From Hericium rajendrae (lineage: Eukaryota > Basidiomycota > Agaricomycetes > Russulales > Hericiaceae), in NCBI GenBank assembly GCA_033439255.1, contig CM065881.1, positions 372,001 to 436,000 of the forward strand: DNA of 64,000 nt, written 5' to 3'. The notes under the pieces are model-generated. The model was given only the letters and a program-made list of their open reading frames with translations. It was not told where the DNA came from and did no database searches. Each line of letters begins with the position of its first letter. The first letter of the stretch is position 1. Below, one piece after another: positions 10,813 through 22,027 of this stretch. The position numbers and the translations under genes are program-made.

Positions 10813-10835
10813 TGGAGCCCACCGCGAGGGTTCCA
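10813..10835 (+). promoter_or_regulatory. Gypsy primer-binding site (candidate)
   Basis: TGGAGCCCACCGCGAGGG begins 4 nt after the 5' LTR, and TGG is the complement of the CCA end of a tRNA. The tRNA species is not determined. Confidence 0.6.
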
Positions 10836-11140
10836 TACTCAAAATAGAGCCGCGTCGTACTAGGAGTAGCGCACGGTCGAATCCAGATCGTACCCTCGAA
10901 CAAGAAGTCCGTGTTGCGACTCAGGACCCTCAGCAAGTTTCCCCCGACCTACCGTCACCTTTCCCACCAGTTCCAACTCCCACTAGTCCCCTTACTCCCA
11001 TCGACGAAGAGTTCGAAATTCCCGAGCTCGGGCGTTCCTTCATCGTTCCTACTCCACCCGTATCGCCGACCCCGGCGCCGCGACCCCTTGCCGGTCCCTC
11101 TGCTACCGCGGGTCCTAGGACAACGCCGCACCAGGCGACT

Positions 11141-13742
11141 TTGCCTGCTACCCCCGTCCCCTTCTGCTACTCAACAACACAGCCCGCTAGCCCCTGCACG
11201 TTTCCCCTTCCCCAGGCCACAAAGTATCCAACCAGTCATGCCGCCCCCTCCATGCCTATGCGCGGCGAGAGCGGTGCTCCCAAGTTCGACACCAACTCCC
11301 CCGCGAGCTGGGCCGTTACTTCCTCGATCTCGAATTTTGTTTTCAGCGTTCCTCTGTGGTAGATGACGCGGAGAAAAAGAGTCATGCGGTCCGTCTCCTT
11401 TCAGACGTTGACGCACAAGAGCTATGGCGGTCCGAGGCCAAGTACGCCGCCGGCACTTGGGACGAATTCAAGAAAGCTATCCACGAACTCTACCCGGGCT
11501 CGGCTAAGGAGAATACCTTTTCGCGTCAAGATTTGGAGTCACTCGTGCACCGAACTGCCGAGTCCACCCTCAGTTCCGTCGGCGAACTTGGTGCGTTCTC
11601 GCGCGAGTTCACGGTCATCACGCGTTACCTGAAAGGCAAGAACCGCATCTCCGATATCGAGGAACAACGCTGGTTTTTGGCGGCGCTCCCCGAACGTCTT
11701 CGCCTGCGGGTAGAGGACCGCCTTGCTCTTACCAAGCCTGATCACCATCCCGACGATCCGCACCCGATCAACGACGTCTATAGGGCCGCAGAGTGGTGCA
11801 TGTATGGCACTGCCATCACCCCCGACCCGTACCTGCGTGGACCGTCGTCAACTCAAGCCACCGCGTCGTCATCAACCGCCGATGCAGGCTCAGGAACGAC
11901 TATCCAGATTAAGAGTGAGCAGTTAGCGTCACTAGCCGATATCCTCTTGAGGAGCGCGCAGCAGCCGTCGCGTCAACCGATGGTCTCCGGAGGTAATCAA
12001 GGCGCGCCAATGCGCGGGCGAATGGGGTCGGATCAGTGCAACTTCTGTGGGAACGTGGGGCATTTCGTGCGCGAATGCATGACAGCCCGGGAATACATGG
12101 CCGCGGGCAAGTGCAAGAAGGACGTCCAAGGCAAGATGGTCTTACCCTCTGGGGCTTGGCTCCCGCAAGGACCCCCAGACGCGACTATGGCCGAACGGAT
12201 CGACGAATACCACCGTATGAACCCCAATCAGCGAGCCACGGGTCAGCTTATGATGGGTGTAGCCGGTACCCACCAGGCAAGTTCGCCGCGGGCGGGGCTC
12301 CTCCCTACGGCTATCGCGTCGCGCCGGCATACGCTCAGACCGCCGCGTCCCCCTATACCCAGGTCCAGGCAGGGTTGTACCAGCTCACCACAGACGCGCG
12401 GATCGAGAGCCTGGAGGGCGAGCTACGGCGGTTATACCAGTTGAAGGACGCCTCGGTCGTGCCCCCACCCAATGCCGCGGCCAGCCGTGATAGAGCTAAC
12501 CGGGCGTTGGAACGAGCTCGCAGGATGGAAGAGCCTGCCCGCCAACCAGCCCCTCCACGATTGCCCCGTGCGCCGCCGCGCCCGACCATCGAGGACGAAC
12601 CAGAGCCGCCGCGGGCGTCCCTGCCCCCTCCGCAAGCTTCACCGGCCCCAGGCCCGGAACGAGACGTCCCCCCCCACCTTCTATCTCAACCTGCGGTACG
12701 CGACGACCTCCGCGACCCTGATGGTCCTGTCCACCCCTTTGCCAGAGCCCGCGACGGTGCAAGGCCCGCGCAAGTCCCAGTGATCGAAGTAGTCGAAGAG
12801 ACGGGCCCAACCCGCCGTGCGCAAGACTCAGTCGGGCAAGACGTGCTGGACCGCGTGTTCGCGCGCGCCATGTCCCTCCCTATCGAGGTCACCCAGGGCG
12901 AGCTTTGGTCCCTGGCGCCTGCACTACGCGCGAAATACAAGGAGGCAGTCTCACGGCGTCACACGCGTCCGATGGCGGGACAGAACCTGTTGGAAGTCCT
13001 TAACGAGACTGACCTGCTCTCCGAGCTGCCGGGCGAAGATGCAGTCGAGGAGCTGGCCTTGCCAGCGCGTCAAGTAGAGCTCGCTGCAGGTATCCAGTTC
13101 GCGAGCGAGCCCGCCGAAGGCGACCGTGTGCAGCACCCGGCCTCGCCCCCTCATCCACGGGTATCTATCCTTTCGCACCAGTGCGCCGAGCCGCCGGACG
13201 GTGCTGTCGTCCTCCCGGATCCCTACGAGCAGTACCTCAAGCAACTCCGCCCGGACGAAAAGCCTAAGCCCCTGATCGTCTCGCGCGAGTCTGCGGCGCT
13301 GCGCTCTATTGCAGCACTCATAGATCATCAAGAACCGGTCGAGTGCATCTTGGACCCAGGTTCTCAGGTCATCTCCATGTCAGAGAGCGTTTGCTACACC
13401 TTAGGCCTGTCGTATGACCCCACGATTATCCTCACTATGCAATCCGCCAACGGCGAACTTGATGACTCGCTGGGCCTGTGCCGAAACGTGCCTGCAGTCT
13501 TCGGCAACATTGTTCTCTACCTCCAAATACACGTCCTCCGGTCGCCCGCCTACGATATCCTACTCGGACGCCCCTTCGATGTGCTTACCGAGTCCGTCGT
13601 GCGCAGCTACCGCAATGAAACACAGACCATCACCATCTTCGACCCAAACACCGGCGAAGCAGCCACGATCCCCACCCACCCGCGCACTGACATTCAGTAT
13701 ACGCTCGCGGCAAAGGAGGATTTTCGCGCTTCGATGATTTGA
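11141..13742 (+). pseudogene. Gypsy gag and aspartic protease region, frame-broken
   Basis: The reading frame changes near 11300 (in a C run) and again near 12280. Before the first break is MRGESGAPKFDTN; after it the Gag core runs LGRYFLDLEFCFQ..., SDIEEQRWFLAALPERLRLR, and a CCHC zinc knuckle CNFCGNVGHFVREC at about 12039-12080 that would bind genomic RNA. After the second break a Pro-rich linker leads to a retropepsin-like domain: ECILDPGSQVISMS, where the usual DTG/DSG is DPGS as in related agaricomycete elements, then MQSANGELDDSLGLCRNVP and YDILLGRPFDV. The stop is at 13740-13742. The breaks could be mutations or sequence errors in homopolymers; the start of gag is uncertain. Confidence 0.8.
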
Positions 13743-13772
13743 TCGACGATCAAGGAGAGGTCGCCTTCATCG

Positions 13773-16700
13773 TTGATTTCGACTCGGAGACGCCGCAAAT
13801 CACGGCTTATGCCGCTATACCCCCAGAATGTTCCGAAAACCCAGACAAACGCCAAGATCATCTTCAATCTCTTTATCTCTATGCCTGTGATGCCTCGCTT
13901 CTCGACTCTAGTCCGGGGGTCCTTCGCTTTCGGACGCCCCGATAAATCTAATTTGTTGTCTGCCTTTCTCTCCGCTACAGCCTGCAAGTCCGCTTCCGCT
14001 TCCAAGCAAGGTCGCCCGAGTCCGCCGCCTCCTGGCGCGACGGATACCGGTCCTCCTGTCGCCTCTTACACCGCAAAGAAATACAAGCCAGTTGCCCAAA
14101 AAGTCCGCCCAGTATTTACGGACCTCCCCGAGCGTTTTCGGGTTCTCCGTAACATCAAAGGCGACCCTCTCCAAGACCTGCCGGAGTTATCTCCCAATCC
14201 GCCCCCGTTCGCTCCCACCGCCCGCTATACCGAAGAAAGAAAAGCGGTTATCGATCGCGCCCATCCTGAAGGTTTCCTCTGGCCCTCCGAGCGCGACCTA
14301 CTCCACCATTTCATGTGTCTCCACGATACCGCCTTCGCCTGGGACGATTCAGAGCGGGGACATTTCCGCGAAGACTTCTTCCCCTCAGTGGTTATGCCGG
14401 TGATACCGCACACCCCCTGGGTCTTGAAGAACCGTCCAATCCCGCCAGGCATCCACGACAAGGTCTGCGAGATTATCCGTACCAAAATCGCCGCCGGCGT
14501 ATATGAGCCTTCGTCGTCGTCATATCGCTCACGCTGGTTCTGCGTCACCAAAAAGGATGGTACAAGCCTGCGCATTGTGCACAGTCTCGAACCACTCAAC
14601 AAGGTCACCATCGCTCACTCGGGCGTCCCGCCTTTTACCGACCAGCTCGCCGAGCAGTTCGCCGGGCGTGCTTGCGGCGGCATCCTCGATCTCTACGTTG
14701 GTTACGACGAGCGACTCTTGGCGGAGGAGTCCCACGACATGACCACGTTCCAAACCCCGTTCGGGCCCAAACGGCTCGTTACGCTGCCCATGGGGTGGAC
14801 GAACTCCGTGCCTATCTTCCACGACGACGTTACCGAAATCCTCCGGCCAGAAATCCCAGCTGTCACCATGCCCTATATCGATGATGTCCCCATTAAAGGC
14901 CCAGCTACCCGTTACGAGCTGCCCGGCGGAAATTTTGAAACTATACCCTGGAACCCAGGTATTCGTCGCTTTGTCTGGGAACACTTCCAGGGCGCGAACC
15001 GTGTCGTCCAACGCATGAAATATTGCGGTGGTACCTTCTCAGGGAAAAAGACTGTCCTTTGCACGCCGGAAATCATCGTCGTCGGCCATAGATGCACGCC
15101 GGCGGGCCGTTTGCCAGAACTCAGCAACCTCGCCAAGGTCAGCAACTGGCAACCTTGTACCGACCTCTCGGACGTTCGCGCTTTCCTCGGGACCATTGGC
15201 GTGGCCCGCATCTTCATCAAGAACTTTGCAAAACGTGCTCACCATCTGGTTCGGCTTACGCGCAAGGACACCCCATTCGAGTTTGGCCCAGACCAGTTGG
15301 CTGCGCAGGAAGACCTTAAGCAAGCGCTACTCGCATCACCCGCCCTGCGCGCGATAGATTACGAGTCTCCCGCCTCAGTGATCCTGGGCGTCGACACCTC
15401 CTATATTGCCATTGGTTACCTACTCTGTCAACAGGATGTGGACGACCCCAAAGTTCGCCGGTATGCCCGCTTCGGCTCTATCGCCCTGAACGACCGTGAG
15501 GCGCGCTTCTCTCAACCGAAGCTGGAATTATATGGCCTATACCGGAGCCTTCGCGCACTCAAACTCTGGCTCATTGGCGTTCGCAACCTGATTATCGAAG
15601 TCGACGCCCGTTATATATCCGGCATGCTGAATAATCCCGATCTCGCCCCTAGTGCGTCCATGAACCGGTGGATCGTCGGCATCCTCATGTTTCAATTTAC
15701 CCTGGTCCACGTCCCTGGCGAGAAGCATGGGCCGGATGGCCTCTCCCGGCGCCGCCCCCAGGACGATGATGCGCCCGAACCCGACGACGACTTCGACGAC
15801 TGGGTCGACCGTGCTTATGGCTTTGTACACATAATAAATGTACCCCGGATCGGCCACGACCGCCCTCAGCTGGCCCAACAGCTCATCTCGACCAATGTCG
15901 CCGCCGGCGATTTTGTCGCGCCTCCTCCGCAAGACCACTTGGCGTCCTACGCAGACGTTCCAAGGTCCGAAAAATCCCTCCTCACGGATGCCCGACTGCG
16001 CGCCGTCACCGACTTCCTGCTCCACCCGATCCGCCCTGACGGATTGACGGACCGGGAGTACGCTCGCTTCCTGCGTTATTGCCGCGACTTCTTCATGAAA
16101 GGTGGCCGCCTCTGGAAGCGCGACAAGACAAATGCGCACAAACTAGTGCTCCCGCCGACCGGCCGCTGGGCTGCTCTCGTTGAGACTCACGAGTCCGCGG
16201 GACACCGTGGCGTCGCCGCAACCGCCCTCCTGCTCGCGGTCCGTTTCTGGTGGCCTTTTATGGGCTCGGATGTCGCTTGGTTCGTCCGTTCGTGCCATAT
16301 TTGCCAAGCGTTCCAGATCCGCAAAGTTCTTATCCCGCCAACGGTTGCGGTGCCCGCGCCTTTATTTGCGAAAATGTACATGGATACCATGCACCTGCCG
16401 AAATCCAACAATATGCAATACCTGGTCCAAGGGCGCTGCTCTGTGTCCCACTTTCCCGAATGGCGCATGCTGCGCAAAGAATGCAGCGAGCACATTGCTG
16501 ATTGGATTTACCAAGACATCTTGTGCCGCTGGGGTATGCTCACCGAAATCGTGTCCGACAACGGCGGCCCGTTCGTTAAAGCCTTGACGCAGCTGGAAAA
16601 GAAGTACCACGTCCGGCATATCCGCATCTCGGGCTATAACTCGAGAGCCAACGGCATCGCTGAGCGTGCACACTTTGACGTACGCCAAGCCCTGATCAAG

Positions 16701-17420
16701 GCCGCCGACGGCGTGGAGAAGAATTGGAGCTACTCAGCCCACTCCGTGTTCTGGTCGGAACGTATCACCATCCGCCGGCGCATGGGCTGTTCCCCATACT
16801 TCGCGGTAACCGGTACGCACCCCCTGATGCCGCTCGATATCGCTGAAGCCACCTACCTGCTACCGCCGCCCGAGGCGATCTTGTCCTCTACCGACCTGAT
16901 CGCCTCCCGCGCTCTTGCCCTGCAGAAGCGTCAAAAGGACCTTCAGCGACTTCACAGCCGCGTCTACGAGGCCCGCCTCCAGGCAGCACGAAAATTCGAA
17001 CTGGAACATGCACGCACGATCCGCGACTTTGACTTTCGCCGCGGCGAACTGGTACTTGTCCGCAATTCCGCGTACAGCACCAGCCATTCCCGGAAGACCA
17101 AACCGCGCTACCTAGGCCCGTACCTCGTCCTCGGCCGCAACAAGGGGCGTGCTTACCTCTTGTGTGAGCTCGACGGTACGTTATTCGACCGGCCCACCGC
17201 AGCCTACCGCGTTGTCCCGTATTTCGCCCGTACCATCCTCGATCACCCGCCATTGGAGGATTTCCTCGATGTCGGCATCGAGCAGTTTGAACGTTTACTC
17301 GCCTCCACCGTCACAGACCCGGATGACGAAACCGCCGGCAGCGACCTCGGCGAATTCGACAGGTCCCGACCAAGTTCGCCCGCGGCGTCCTCTGACCACT
17401 CGACTAGCGAGGAGGACTGA
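13773..17420 (+). CDS. Gypsy pol: reverse transcriptase, RNase H, integrase
   Basis: An open frame of up to 1215 codons; the true start is probably downstream of about 13945, since conserved sequence begins near AKKYKPVAQKVRPVFTDLPE. Reverse transcriptase motifs include WFCVTKKDG, FGPKRLVTLPMGW and the YIDDV catalytic loop. An RNase H-like domain follows (ILGVDTSYIAIGYLL), then the tether HVPGEKHGPDGLSRR. The integrase has an HHCC finger (HESAGHRG ... CHICQ), a DDE core (YMDTMH, VSDNGGPF, NGIAERAH) and a chromo-like tail region (VLVRNSAYSTS, KPRYLGPYLVLGR). Together these copy the RNA into DNA and insert it. No internal stop is seen, so this part looks competent. Confidence 0.92.
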   Translation: MISTRRRRKSRLMPLYPQNVPKTQTNAKIIFNLFISMPVMPRFSTLVRGSFAFGRPDKSNLLSAFLSATACKSASASKQGRPSPPPPGATDTGPPVASYTAKKYKPVAQKVRPVFTDLPERFRVLRNIKGDPLQDLPELSPNPPPFAPTARYTEERKAVIDRAHPEGFLWPSERDLLHHFMCLHDTAFAWDDSERGHFREDFFPSVVMPVIPHTPWVLKNRPIPPGIHDKVCEIIRTKIAAGVYEPSSSSYRSRWFCVTKKDGTSLRIVHSLEPLNKVTIAHSGVPPFTDQLAEQFAGRACGGILDLYVGYDERLLAEESHDMTTFQTPFGPKRLVTLPMGWTNSVPIFHDDVTEILRPEIPAVTMPYIDDVPIKGPATRYELPGGNFETIPWNPGIRRFVWEHFQGANRVVQRMKYCGGTFSGKKTVLCTPEIIVVGHRCTPAGRLPELSNLAKVSNWQPCTDLSDVRAFLGTIGVARIFIKNFAKRAHHLVRLTRKDTPFEFGPDQLAAQEDLKQALLASPALRAIDYESPASVILGVDTSYIAIGYLLCQQDVDDPKVRRYARFGSIALNDREARFSQPKLELYGLYRSLRALKLWLIGVRNLIIEVDARYISGMLNNPDLAPSASMNRWIVGILMFQFTLVHVPGEKHGPDGLSRRRPQDDDAPEPDDDFDDWVDRAYGFVHIINVPRIGHDRPQLAQQLISTNVAAGDFVAPPPQDHLASYADVPRSEKSLLTDARLRAVTDFLLHPIRPDGLTDREYARFLRYCRDFFMKGGRLWKRDKTNAHKLVLPPTGRWAALVETHESAGHRGVAATALLLAVRFWWPFMGSDVAWFVRSCHICQAFQIRKVLIPPTVAVPAPLFAKMYMDTMHLPKSNNMQYLVQGRCSVSHFPEWRMLRKECSEHIADWIYQDILCRWGMLTEIVSDNGGPFVKALTQLEKKYHVRHIRISGYNSRANGIAERAHFDVRQALIKAADGVEKNWSYSAHSVFWSERITIRRRMGCSPYFAVTGTHPLMPLDIAEATYLLPPPEAILSSTDLIASRALALQKRQKDLQRLHSRVYEARLQAARKFELEHARTIRDFDFRRGELVLVRNSAYSTSHSRKTKPRYLGPYLVLGRNKGRAYLLCELDGTLFDRPTAAYRVVPYFARTILDHPPLEDFLDVGIEQFERLLASTVTDPDDETAGSDLGEFDRSRPSSPAASSDHSTSEED

Positions 17421-17431
17421 GGGCAGTCCAT

Positions 17432-17448
17432 TTTTCAGTTAGGGGGAG
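17432..17448 (+). repeat. Internal copy of the polypurine tract
   Basis: TTTTCAGTTAGGGGGAG lies 11 nt after the pol stop and recurs exactly at 20898-20914, directly before the 3' LTR. The two copies flank the antisense gene module. Confidence 0.85.
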
Positions 17449-17876
17449 TAGAGGCCGTCAGTCAAGCGTGTCGACGACCTTGGACGCCCCACCAATACCC
17501 ACACGCACGAAATAAATCTATTGTTACTTGCATTTCGACAAACTCGCCTTGGGCGATCTTCATACCATCCACCACTCAGATTTTACCTTCACCAATCGTA
17601 TAGGCCCTGACAAGATCGCCTGGGGCGACTTTGTTTCTTTCTGGTTTTCCCCTTTAGATTCACACAGGTTCAGACTTCAAGATGGGCTCCCATTCGGCAG
17701 GAGCAACGATACAGTAGGACTCGGCGTCCCGATTACGAGCGACCTATAGTAAAAAGCCGGGCCTAAGGCCCGGGCAACACAAAACGTATGCGACAACTTC
17801 CACGACGACAAAACAAGATAGCAAATTTAAAAGGGGAGGGTCTTTCCCTCCCCGCGCAAAGCGACAGCCCCGCTCG
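17449..17876. other. Non-coding stretch with perfect hairpin
   Basis: No convincing gene between the internal polypurine tract and the end of the antisense gene. At 17757-17773 CCGGGCCT and AGGCCCGG form a perfect 8-bp stem with a 1-nt loop, about 105 bp past the stop of the antisense gene; it may mark its 3' end. Confidence 0.5.
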
Positions 17877-19833
17877 TCAGGAGTCAGCCGGCACGACTTC
17901 CTCTGACGCAGCCACCTCAGCGACAGGAGCCGCTGCCGGCTCCAACGGCTCACCGGGACCCTCGACCGAAGGAACGGGGGACTCCCTCGCAAGCGGGCGC
18001 GAAGACGGACCCGCGGTGGGACTCGCCGCGGCCTCCTCCTCTGCGTCGCTAGCGGCGTCCGCAGGCTCGTCCTTGGTGACCTTGCCCTCTTCATCCGCCT
18101 CCGCCGCGATATACTCGCCGCGCGTGCCCGTATAGAGGGCCGTGACGAGCCTCTCGACGGCGAGGATCTGGCCGTGGTTCGACATGCGTTGGAGGTACAA
18201 ACCGACGAGCTGCCGCTCGGTCTCCGCGAGCAGGGTGCGGCGGAGCGACGAATCGCGCGGAATGCACGCGTAGGGGTCGACGTAGTCCCAGGCCCCTGGA
18301 CGGAAGCCGTCGGAGACCGGGAACGGAAGGCGAGATGCGAGCGCCTCGAACGGGGCTGTAGGACGGTCACCCGGTCAGCAAACGCGTAGCAACAGCGGGG
18401 TAGCGACTTACGGAGCGCGCCCGCGGAGTCTGGTATCCCCGGCAAGACCACGGGGGAGTCGACCACCTGGTCGCGACCAGAAGAAGCCGCGGCGGCGCGC
18501 GCGGCAACGGGATCCACGACGGGCGCACCCATCCGCGTCAGATGCGCGTTGAGGTCGACACAGGCGAGGCAGGAAGCGCGCTTCTCGCTGCACTCGCAGC
18601 ATCGCTCGTGCTTCGCGCGCCCGACGTTCTTCGCAGGGAGGACCCGGCGGAGGCACTCCTTGCCCTCGTTGATGCACGCGGTGCACCACTGCTCGGGCAG
18701 GCACTACGCAAACAGAAAATTAGCGTCGAGCACGGGTGGAGGAGATGGGTACTTACCGGACCCCACTTCTCATCGGGCTCCTTGGCCTTGGCCTTCCCTT
18801 TCCCCTCGTTCGCAGCGACGGCGCCAGCCGGTCCCGTACGCGCCCTCTTCGCCGGCGGGGGCACTTCGACAATCTCGTCCCCCGCCTCCTCCTCCTCGAC
18901 AGGTGCTACGGCCTTGCGCTTGGCCGCGCGAGTCGCGGCGGACACTGGAGCGTCCAGAACCGGGTCTACGTCCCGCTCGGCGGACGCGTCTACGACACCG
19001 GTGGCGGTTAACAGGGCGGCGACTTCGAGGCGGTCTTGCTCACCGGTCTGCGAGCGGGGCGGCGACGGAACCCTGGTGCGCGTGGAAGACGAGGCCTGCG
19101 GGGTCTCGTTGGTTGGCGCGGCCGCCCTTTTGCCCTTAGGGGGCCCTGTCTTGCGCGTTGAAACGGGCGCGACCTGCGCGGGCCCCTTGCCCTTGGGTGT
19201 CGCGGCCGCGAGCGGGGTGTCGTCGTCGCTCTCCTCGAGCTCGTCGGTCTCCCGGTCCTCTGTCTCGGTCGGGTCTTCGGGGGCTCGAAGACGTCGAGCA
19301 CCTTGGCACCCCACTTGCGGTCGGACTTCAGCTCGAGGCGGCTGAAGACTACACGGGCGTCGGCGATCCCGCGACGGAAGAAATCGTTGTCGAGGTGGGT
19401 CGGTCGACCTCAAGAGAGGGCCCTGTCAGGAGTGGTGGTCAGCGGGGACGGAAGCAAAACGTGCGCCGGCGGACTCACCAAGCAACTGGCAACCTGGGTG
19501 ATCCACTCTGCCCAGACATTGCCGGGGTCGCCTTCGCGCGGGTGGCCTGACCCGAAGAGGCGTTCGAGAGCCTGAATACCCTTGGGGCGGTTGTCGACGT
19601 ACGCGCGAGCCATGGGAGATGAGGTGCTGAGGAGCGAGTCGCCTCGCAACTCAGCGTTCATAAGGACTCCGCGACAAGACGGAAGCGCCTGGCGAATTGC
19701 CTCCGGAGAAGCCCCCGCGTACAGGTAGCTTCGCAGCTTCGCGCAGAAGCCCGCGACGCGGGCACCCGGCCAAAACAGTTGTCGCTTCGGACTCAATCAG
19801 GATCTCAGGCCCCGATTGGCGCCCATTTGTCAT
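17877..19833 (-). CDS. Antisense accessory gene B of gypsy element, Cys-cluster protein
   Basis: A multi-exon gene on the strand opposite to gag-pol. Recognisable exons are about 19796-19483 (YVDNRPKGIQALERLFGSGH, VWAEWITQVASCL), about 19429-18757 (acidic then basic low-complexity, ending KAKEPDEKWGP), 18704-18412 and 18362-17877 (FPVSDGFRPGAWDYVDPYA ... VVPADS). Introns have GTAAGT/GTGAGT donors and CAG/TAG acceptors. Exon 3 encodes a Cys cluster: WCTAC-IN-EGKEC, then ERCCEC-SEK-RASCLACV, suggesting zinc binding. The start is unsure: ATG 19833 is not in frame with the exon 1 peptide without a further intron. Nuclear DNA- or RNA-binding is plausible from the Cys cluster and KRAR-type basic stretches, but not shown. 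Confidence 0.65.
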
Positions 19834-19966
19834 TTCAGCCGCGTCTCGCGAACAGGAAGCCTATTCGGCGACGGGCAAGTCCCACAGACAGCATAGTGCG
19901 CCTTGGCACCAGAATAGTTCAATTGAGCGGCGAGGCATGCTCGCCACCAGCGTACATCGTACTATA

Positions 19967-20719
19967 CTAATCCGCGGCCCCTCCCGCGACCCTGTCGCGG
20001 GCGCCCTCCTCGTCTGCTCGGTAGGGCGGAAGCCGCAGCAGCTCGGCCAAGTCGAGTGCCTCCGCCACTAGGCGGTGCATCGTCTCTAGCTCATGCGGAT
20101 CCTCGCTCACCTCTCCCCCGGCGTCTTCCCACGGCAACTCCGGCGCGGAGACCGCTTGATGCAGCCTGGCGAACAACGGCTCCAGAGCCCGCTTGCAGGC
20201 CTCCGCGTCTATGACGTCATACTGGTACTTGCGGCAGGTGATATCGATTTCCTCCAGGGCCACCGCGCGGCGCGTCTCCCACAGCTCGGACTCGGCCACG
20301 GACAGGCGGTCCGCGGCATCTACCTGATGGTGCTCCAGGGAATCGAGCCACTCGCGCTTCAGCGACGGCATGAGGTACCAACCCCAGTCGAGCCAACGGC
20401 GGACTTTCCCGGACGCGCGGGCGGCCTCGGACAGGAAGTGGTCCGACATCTGCGTGATGTCATCCTGCAGACCCACGTCGATGGCGCCAGCGTAGCGCTG
20501 GTAGTCCTTCTGGAGTCCCGAGAATTAGCAGGTACGCAACAACACCGCAAGCGAGCTTGGACGTACTACGGCGACCATGAGGTCTCGACCCCAGATCTCG
20601 CGTTCCCGGATGACCGCGTCGCGCTTGAACAGCGTGGACGCATCGAGCGGGGTCCACGAGCGCTCCGCAAGGAGCCAGGTCACTTTCTGGTGGAAGACTT
20701 GATCAAGGAAGGTGTTCAT
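19967..20719 (-). CDS. Antisense accessory gene A of gypsy element
   Basis: Two exons on the minus strand. Exon 1 starts at ATG 20719 (MNTFLDQVFHQKVTWLLAER) and ends after IWGRDLMVAV near 20565; the intron has a GTACGT donor, a CTAAT branch site and CAG acceptor; exon 2 continues KDYQRYAGAIDVGLQDDI and ends at the stop at 19967-19969. A TATA box lies 63-72 bp upstream of the ATG. The protein (about 230 aa) is helical, acidic at the C-terminus, with Trp-rich segments (VRRWLDWGWYLMPSLKREW). I recognise no family. It sits in a head-to-tail pair with gene B, both opposite to gag-pol. Confidence 0.62.
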
Positions 20720-20781
20720 CGGGACAAGACTGCCGGACGCGAAGATGGCTCGGAGTTGAGTGCCCTCCCGGGGCGTAGATG

Positions 20782-20791
20782 CCTTTTATAG
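20782..20791 (-). promoter_or_regulatory. TATA box of antisense genes
   Basis: On the minus strand CTATAAAAGG lies 63-72 bp upstream of the ATG at 20719, a usual distance for a fungal TATA promoter. It would drive leftward transcription from inside the element. Confidence 0.6.
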
Positions 20792-20897
20792 GCTCGCTGC
20801 AGCACACCCGCCCAGGGCGCCGTCGCACAATCGGCTTCACGCATGCCCGCGCCCGAATCCCTCGTGGGGCTCCAGATTAGACTACGGAGAGTCTAAA

Positions 20898-20914
20898 TTT
20901 TCAGTTAGGGGGAG
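20898..20914 (+). promoter_or_regulatory. Gypsy polypurine tract
   Basis: TCAGTTAGGGGGAG followed by AA lies directly before the 3' LTR start at 20917, where plus-strand DNA synthesis would be primed. An exact copy is at 17432. Confidence 0.8.
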
Positions 20915-20916
20915 AA

Positions 20917-21936
20917 TGATGCGCCCTTTAGCGCGCCTTGCAACGGCATTGCCCACTCCCCGCCTCCTCGCCTGTCCCGCTTCACTTCACCTCAGCCGCA
21001 CCAAGTCCGCCCACCGCGACGTCGCTCCCCGCACAGGACAAGCGCCCCCACGGGTTCGGGACCGACCGGGTCGGACTAAAGCCGGTGTCCCGTGGTCCGA
21101 TGCACCGAACGGGCCGGAGATCAACCGGCCGGACGAGTCAGCGGCACAGGAACAGAAGTGCGCCCAGCGAACCAGCCGGCTCAATCAACGCGCCCTCGAA
21201 CGCCCACACGCCCCCGGATCACGGGCGGCGCCCGCGACAGTGCGCTACTGACGTCATCCCAGCCATTCCAGCTCGACGCGCCCGCCGTTCCCGACGCACG
21301 CCCCGGGCGACGTTGTAAGGCGGCACCTTTGATTCGTCCGTACCACGCGCACGCCCTCTGCCCTGCACGGGCCGAGCCGCAACGACTCCACTCGCCAAGG
21401 GACCCGGAGCAGGCAGGATCAGGAAGGAATTGGAGATTGGGTCGGTCAGCGGGAGGTTGTCGTAGGGAGTCGCGCCGGGCCGCCAGAGGCGGCCTTGCCC
21501 ATTTGTACCGTAGCTACTGACTTAGAGAATCAGAAGGGAATCGGCCTTTTTCCCCTCAGGGCTCAGATCTCACAAAGCCCGCCGTTTGACGTTCTCACCC
21601 CAGCCTCTAAGCCCGTCTCAGACGTAGCTCTTCTCACTTCCTCGTGTCGCTCATCGTATTCGTCGTACTCGTCGCCGCGCCGTTATCTACAAGCCGTATC
21701 ACCTAAGACCCGTGAGTCTTGCCGTATCGTCATCGTCCCTAGCAGAGCCGCGTCGGAAGTCGCCCGCGCGCAGCAAGCTCGCCTCCCGCGGCCTTGCTCC
21801 CCTACCCGTAGTACGATCACCCGTCAGCTACACGTCTCGGCGCTCCCCTCTTGAGATACTTGGTCCCCTCGCACCCCCCGGTACTCTGTTGGTTTTGGTT
21901 TTGGCTGCCGCCTCCATTCCCAGGGTCCACACATCA
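20917..21936 (+). repeat. Gypsy 3' LTR, intact
   Basis: 1020 bp, TG...CA, matching the two parts of the 5' LTR. It shows the empty site (GTCGCCCGCGCGCAGC) into which copy 1 of the non-autonomous LTR element inserted in the other LTR. Target copy ACGC follows. Confidence 0.93.
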
Positions 21937-22027
21937 ACGCAAATCGGTCTTGGAGATGAGACGTTGAGGCGAGACTGGGCAGGGATGGATGGAGGAGATC
22001 GCCTACCCTAACCCCAACAAGTCAGTC

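Larger units (their letters stand above)
6743..21936 (+). mobile_element. Ty3/gypsy LTR retrotransposon with antisense accessory genes
   Basis: LTRs of about 1.02 kb (TGATGCGCCC...CACACATCA) lie at 6743-10808 (split by a nested element) and 20917-21936. A 4-bp duplication ACGC lies at 6739-6742 and 21937-21940. A primer-binding-like TGG sequence starts at 10813 and a polypurine tract ends just before 20917. The order gag, protease, reverse transcriptase, RNase H, integrase is that of Ty3/gypsy. Between integrase and the 3' LTR lie 3.4 kb of genes on the opposite strand, flanked by two copies of the polypurine tract. gag carries frame breaks; pol is open. Confidence 0.93.

Noticed and set aside
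12142-13331. Several minus-strand frames opposite gag-protease
   Set aside because: Shadows of the GC-rich coding strand; the plus strand has zinc knuckle and protease motifs.
18542-19345. Plus-strand 267-codon frame in the gypsy 3' region
   Set aside because: Overlaps the exons of antisense gene B, which has splice sites and a Cys cluster; the plus frame has neither.
17877-20719. An envelope gene in the gypsy element
   Set aside because: Genes there are on the opposite strand, contain introns, and show no signal peptide or membrane segment.
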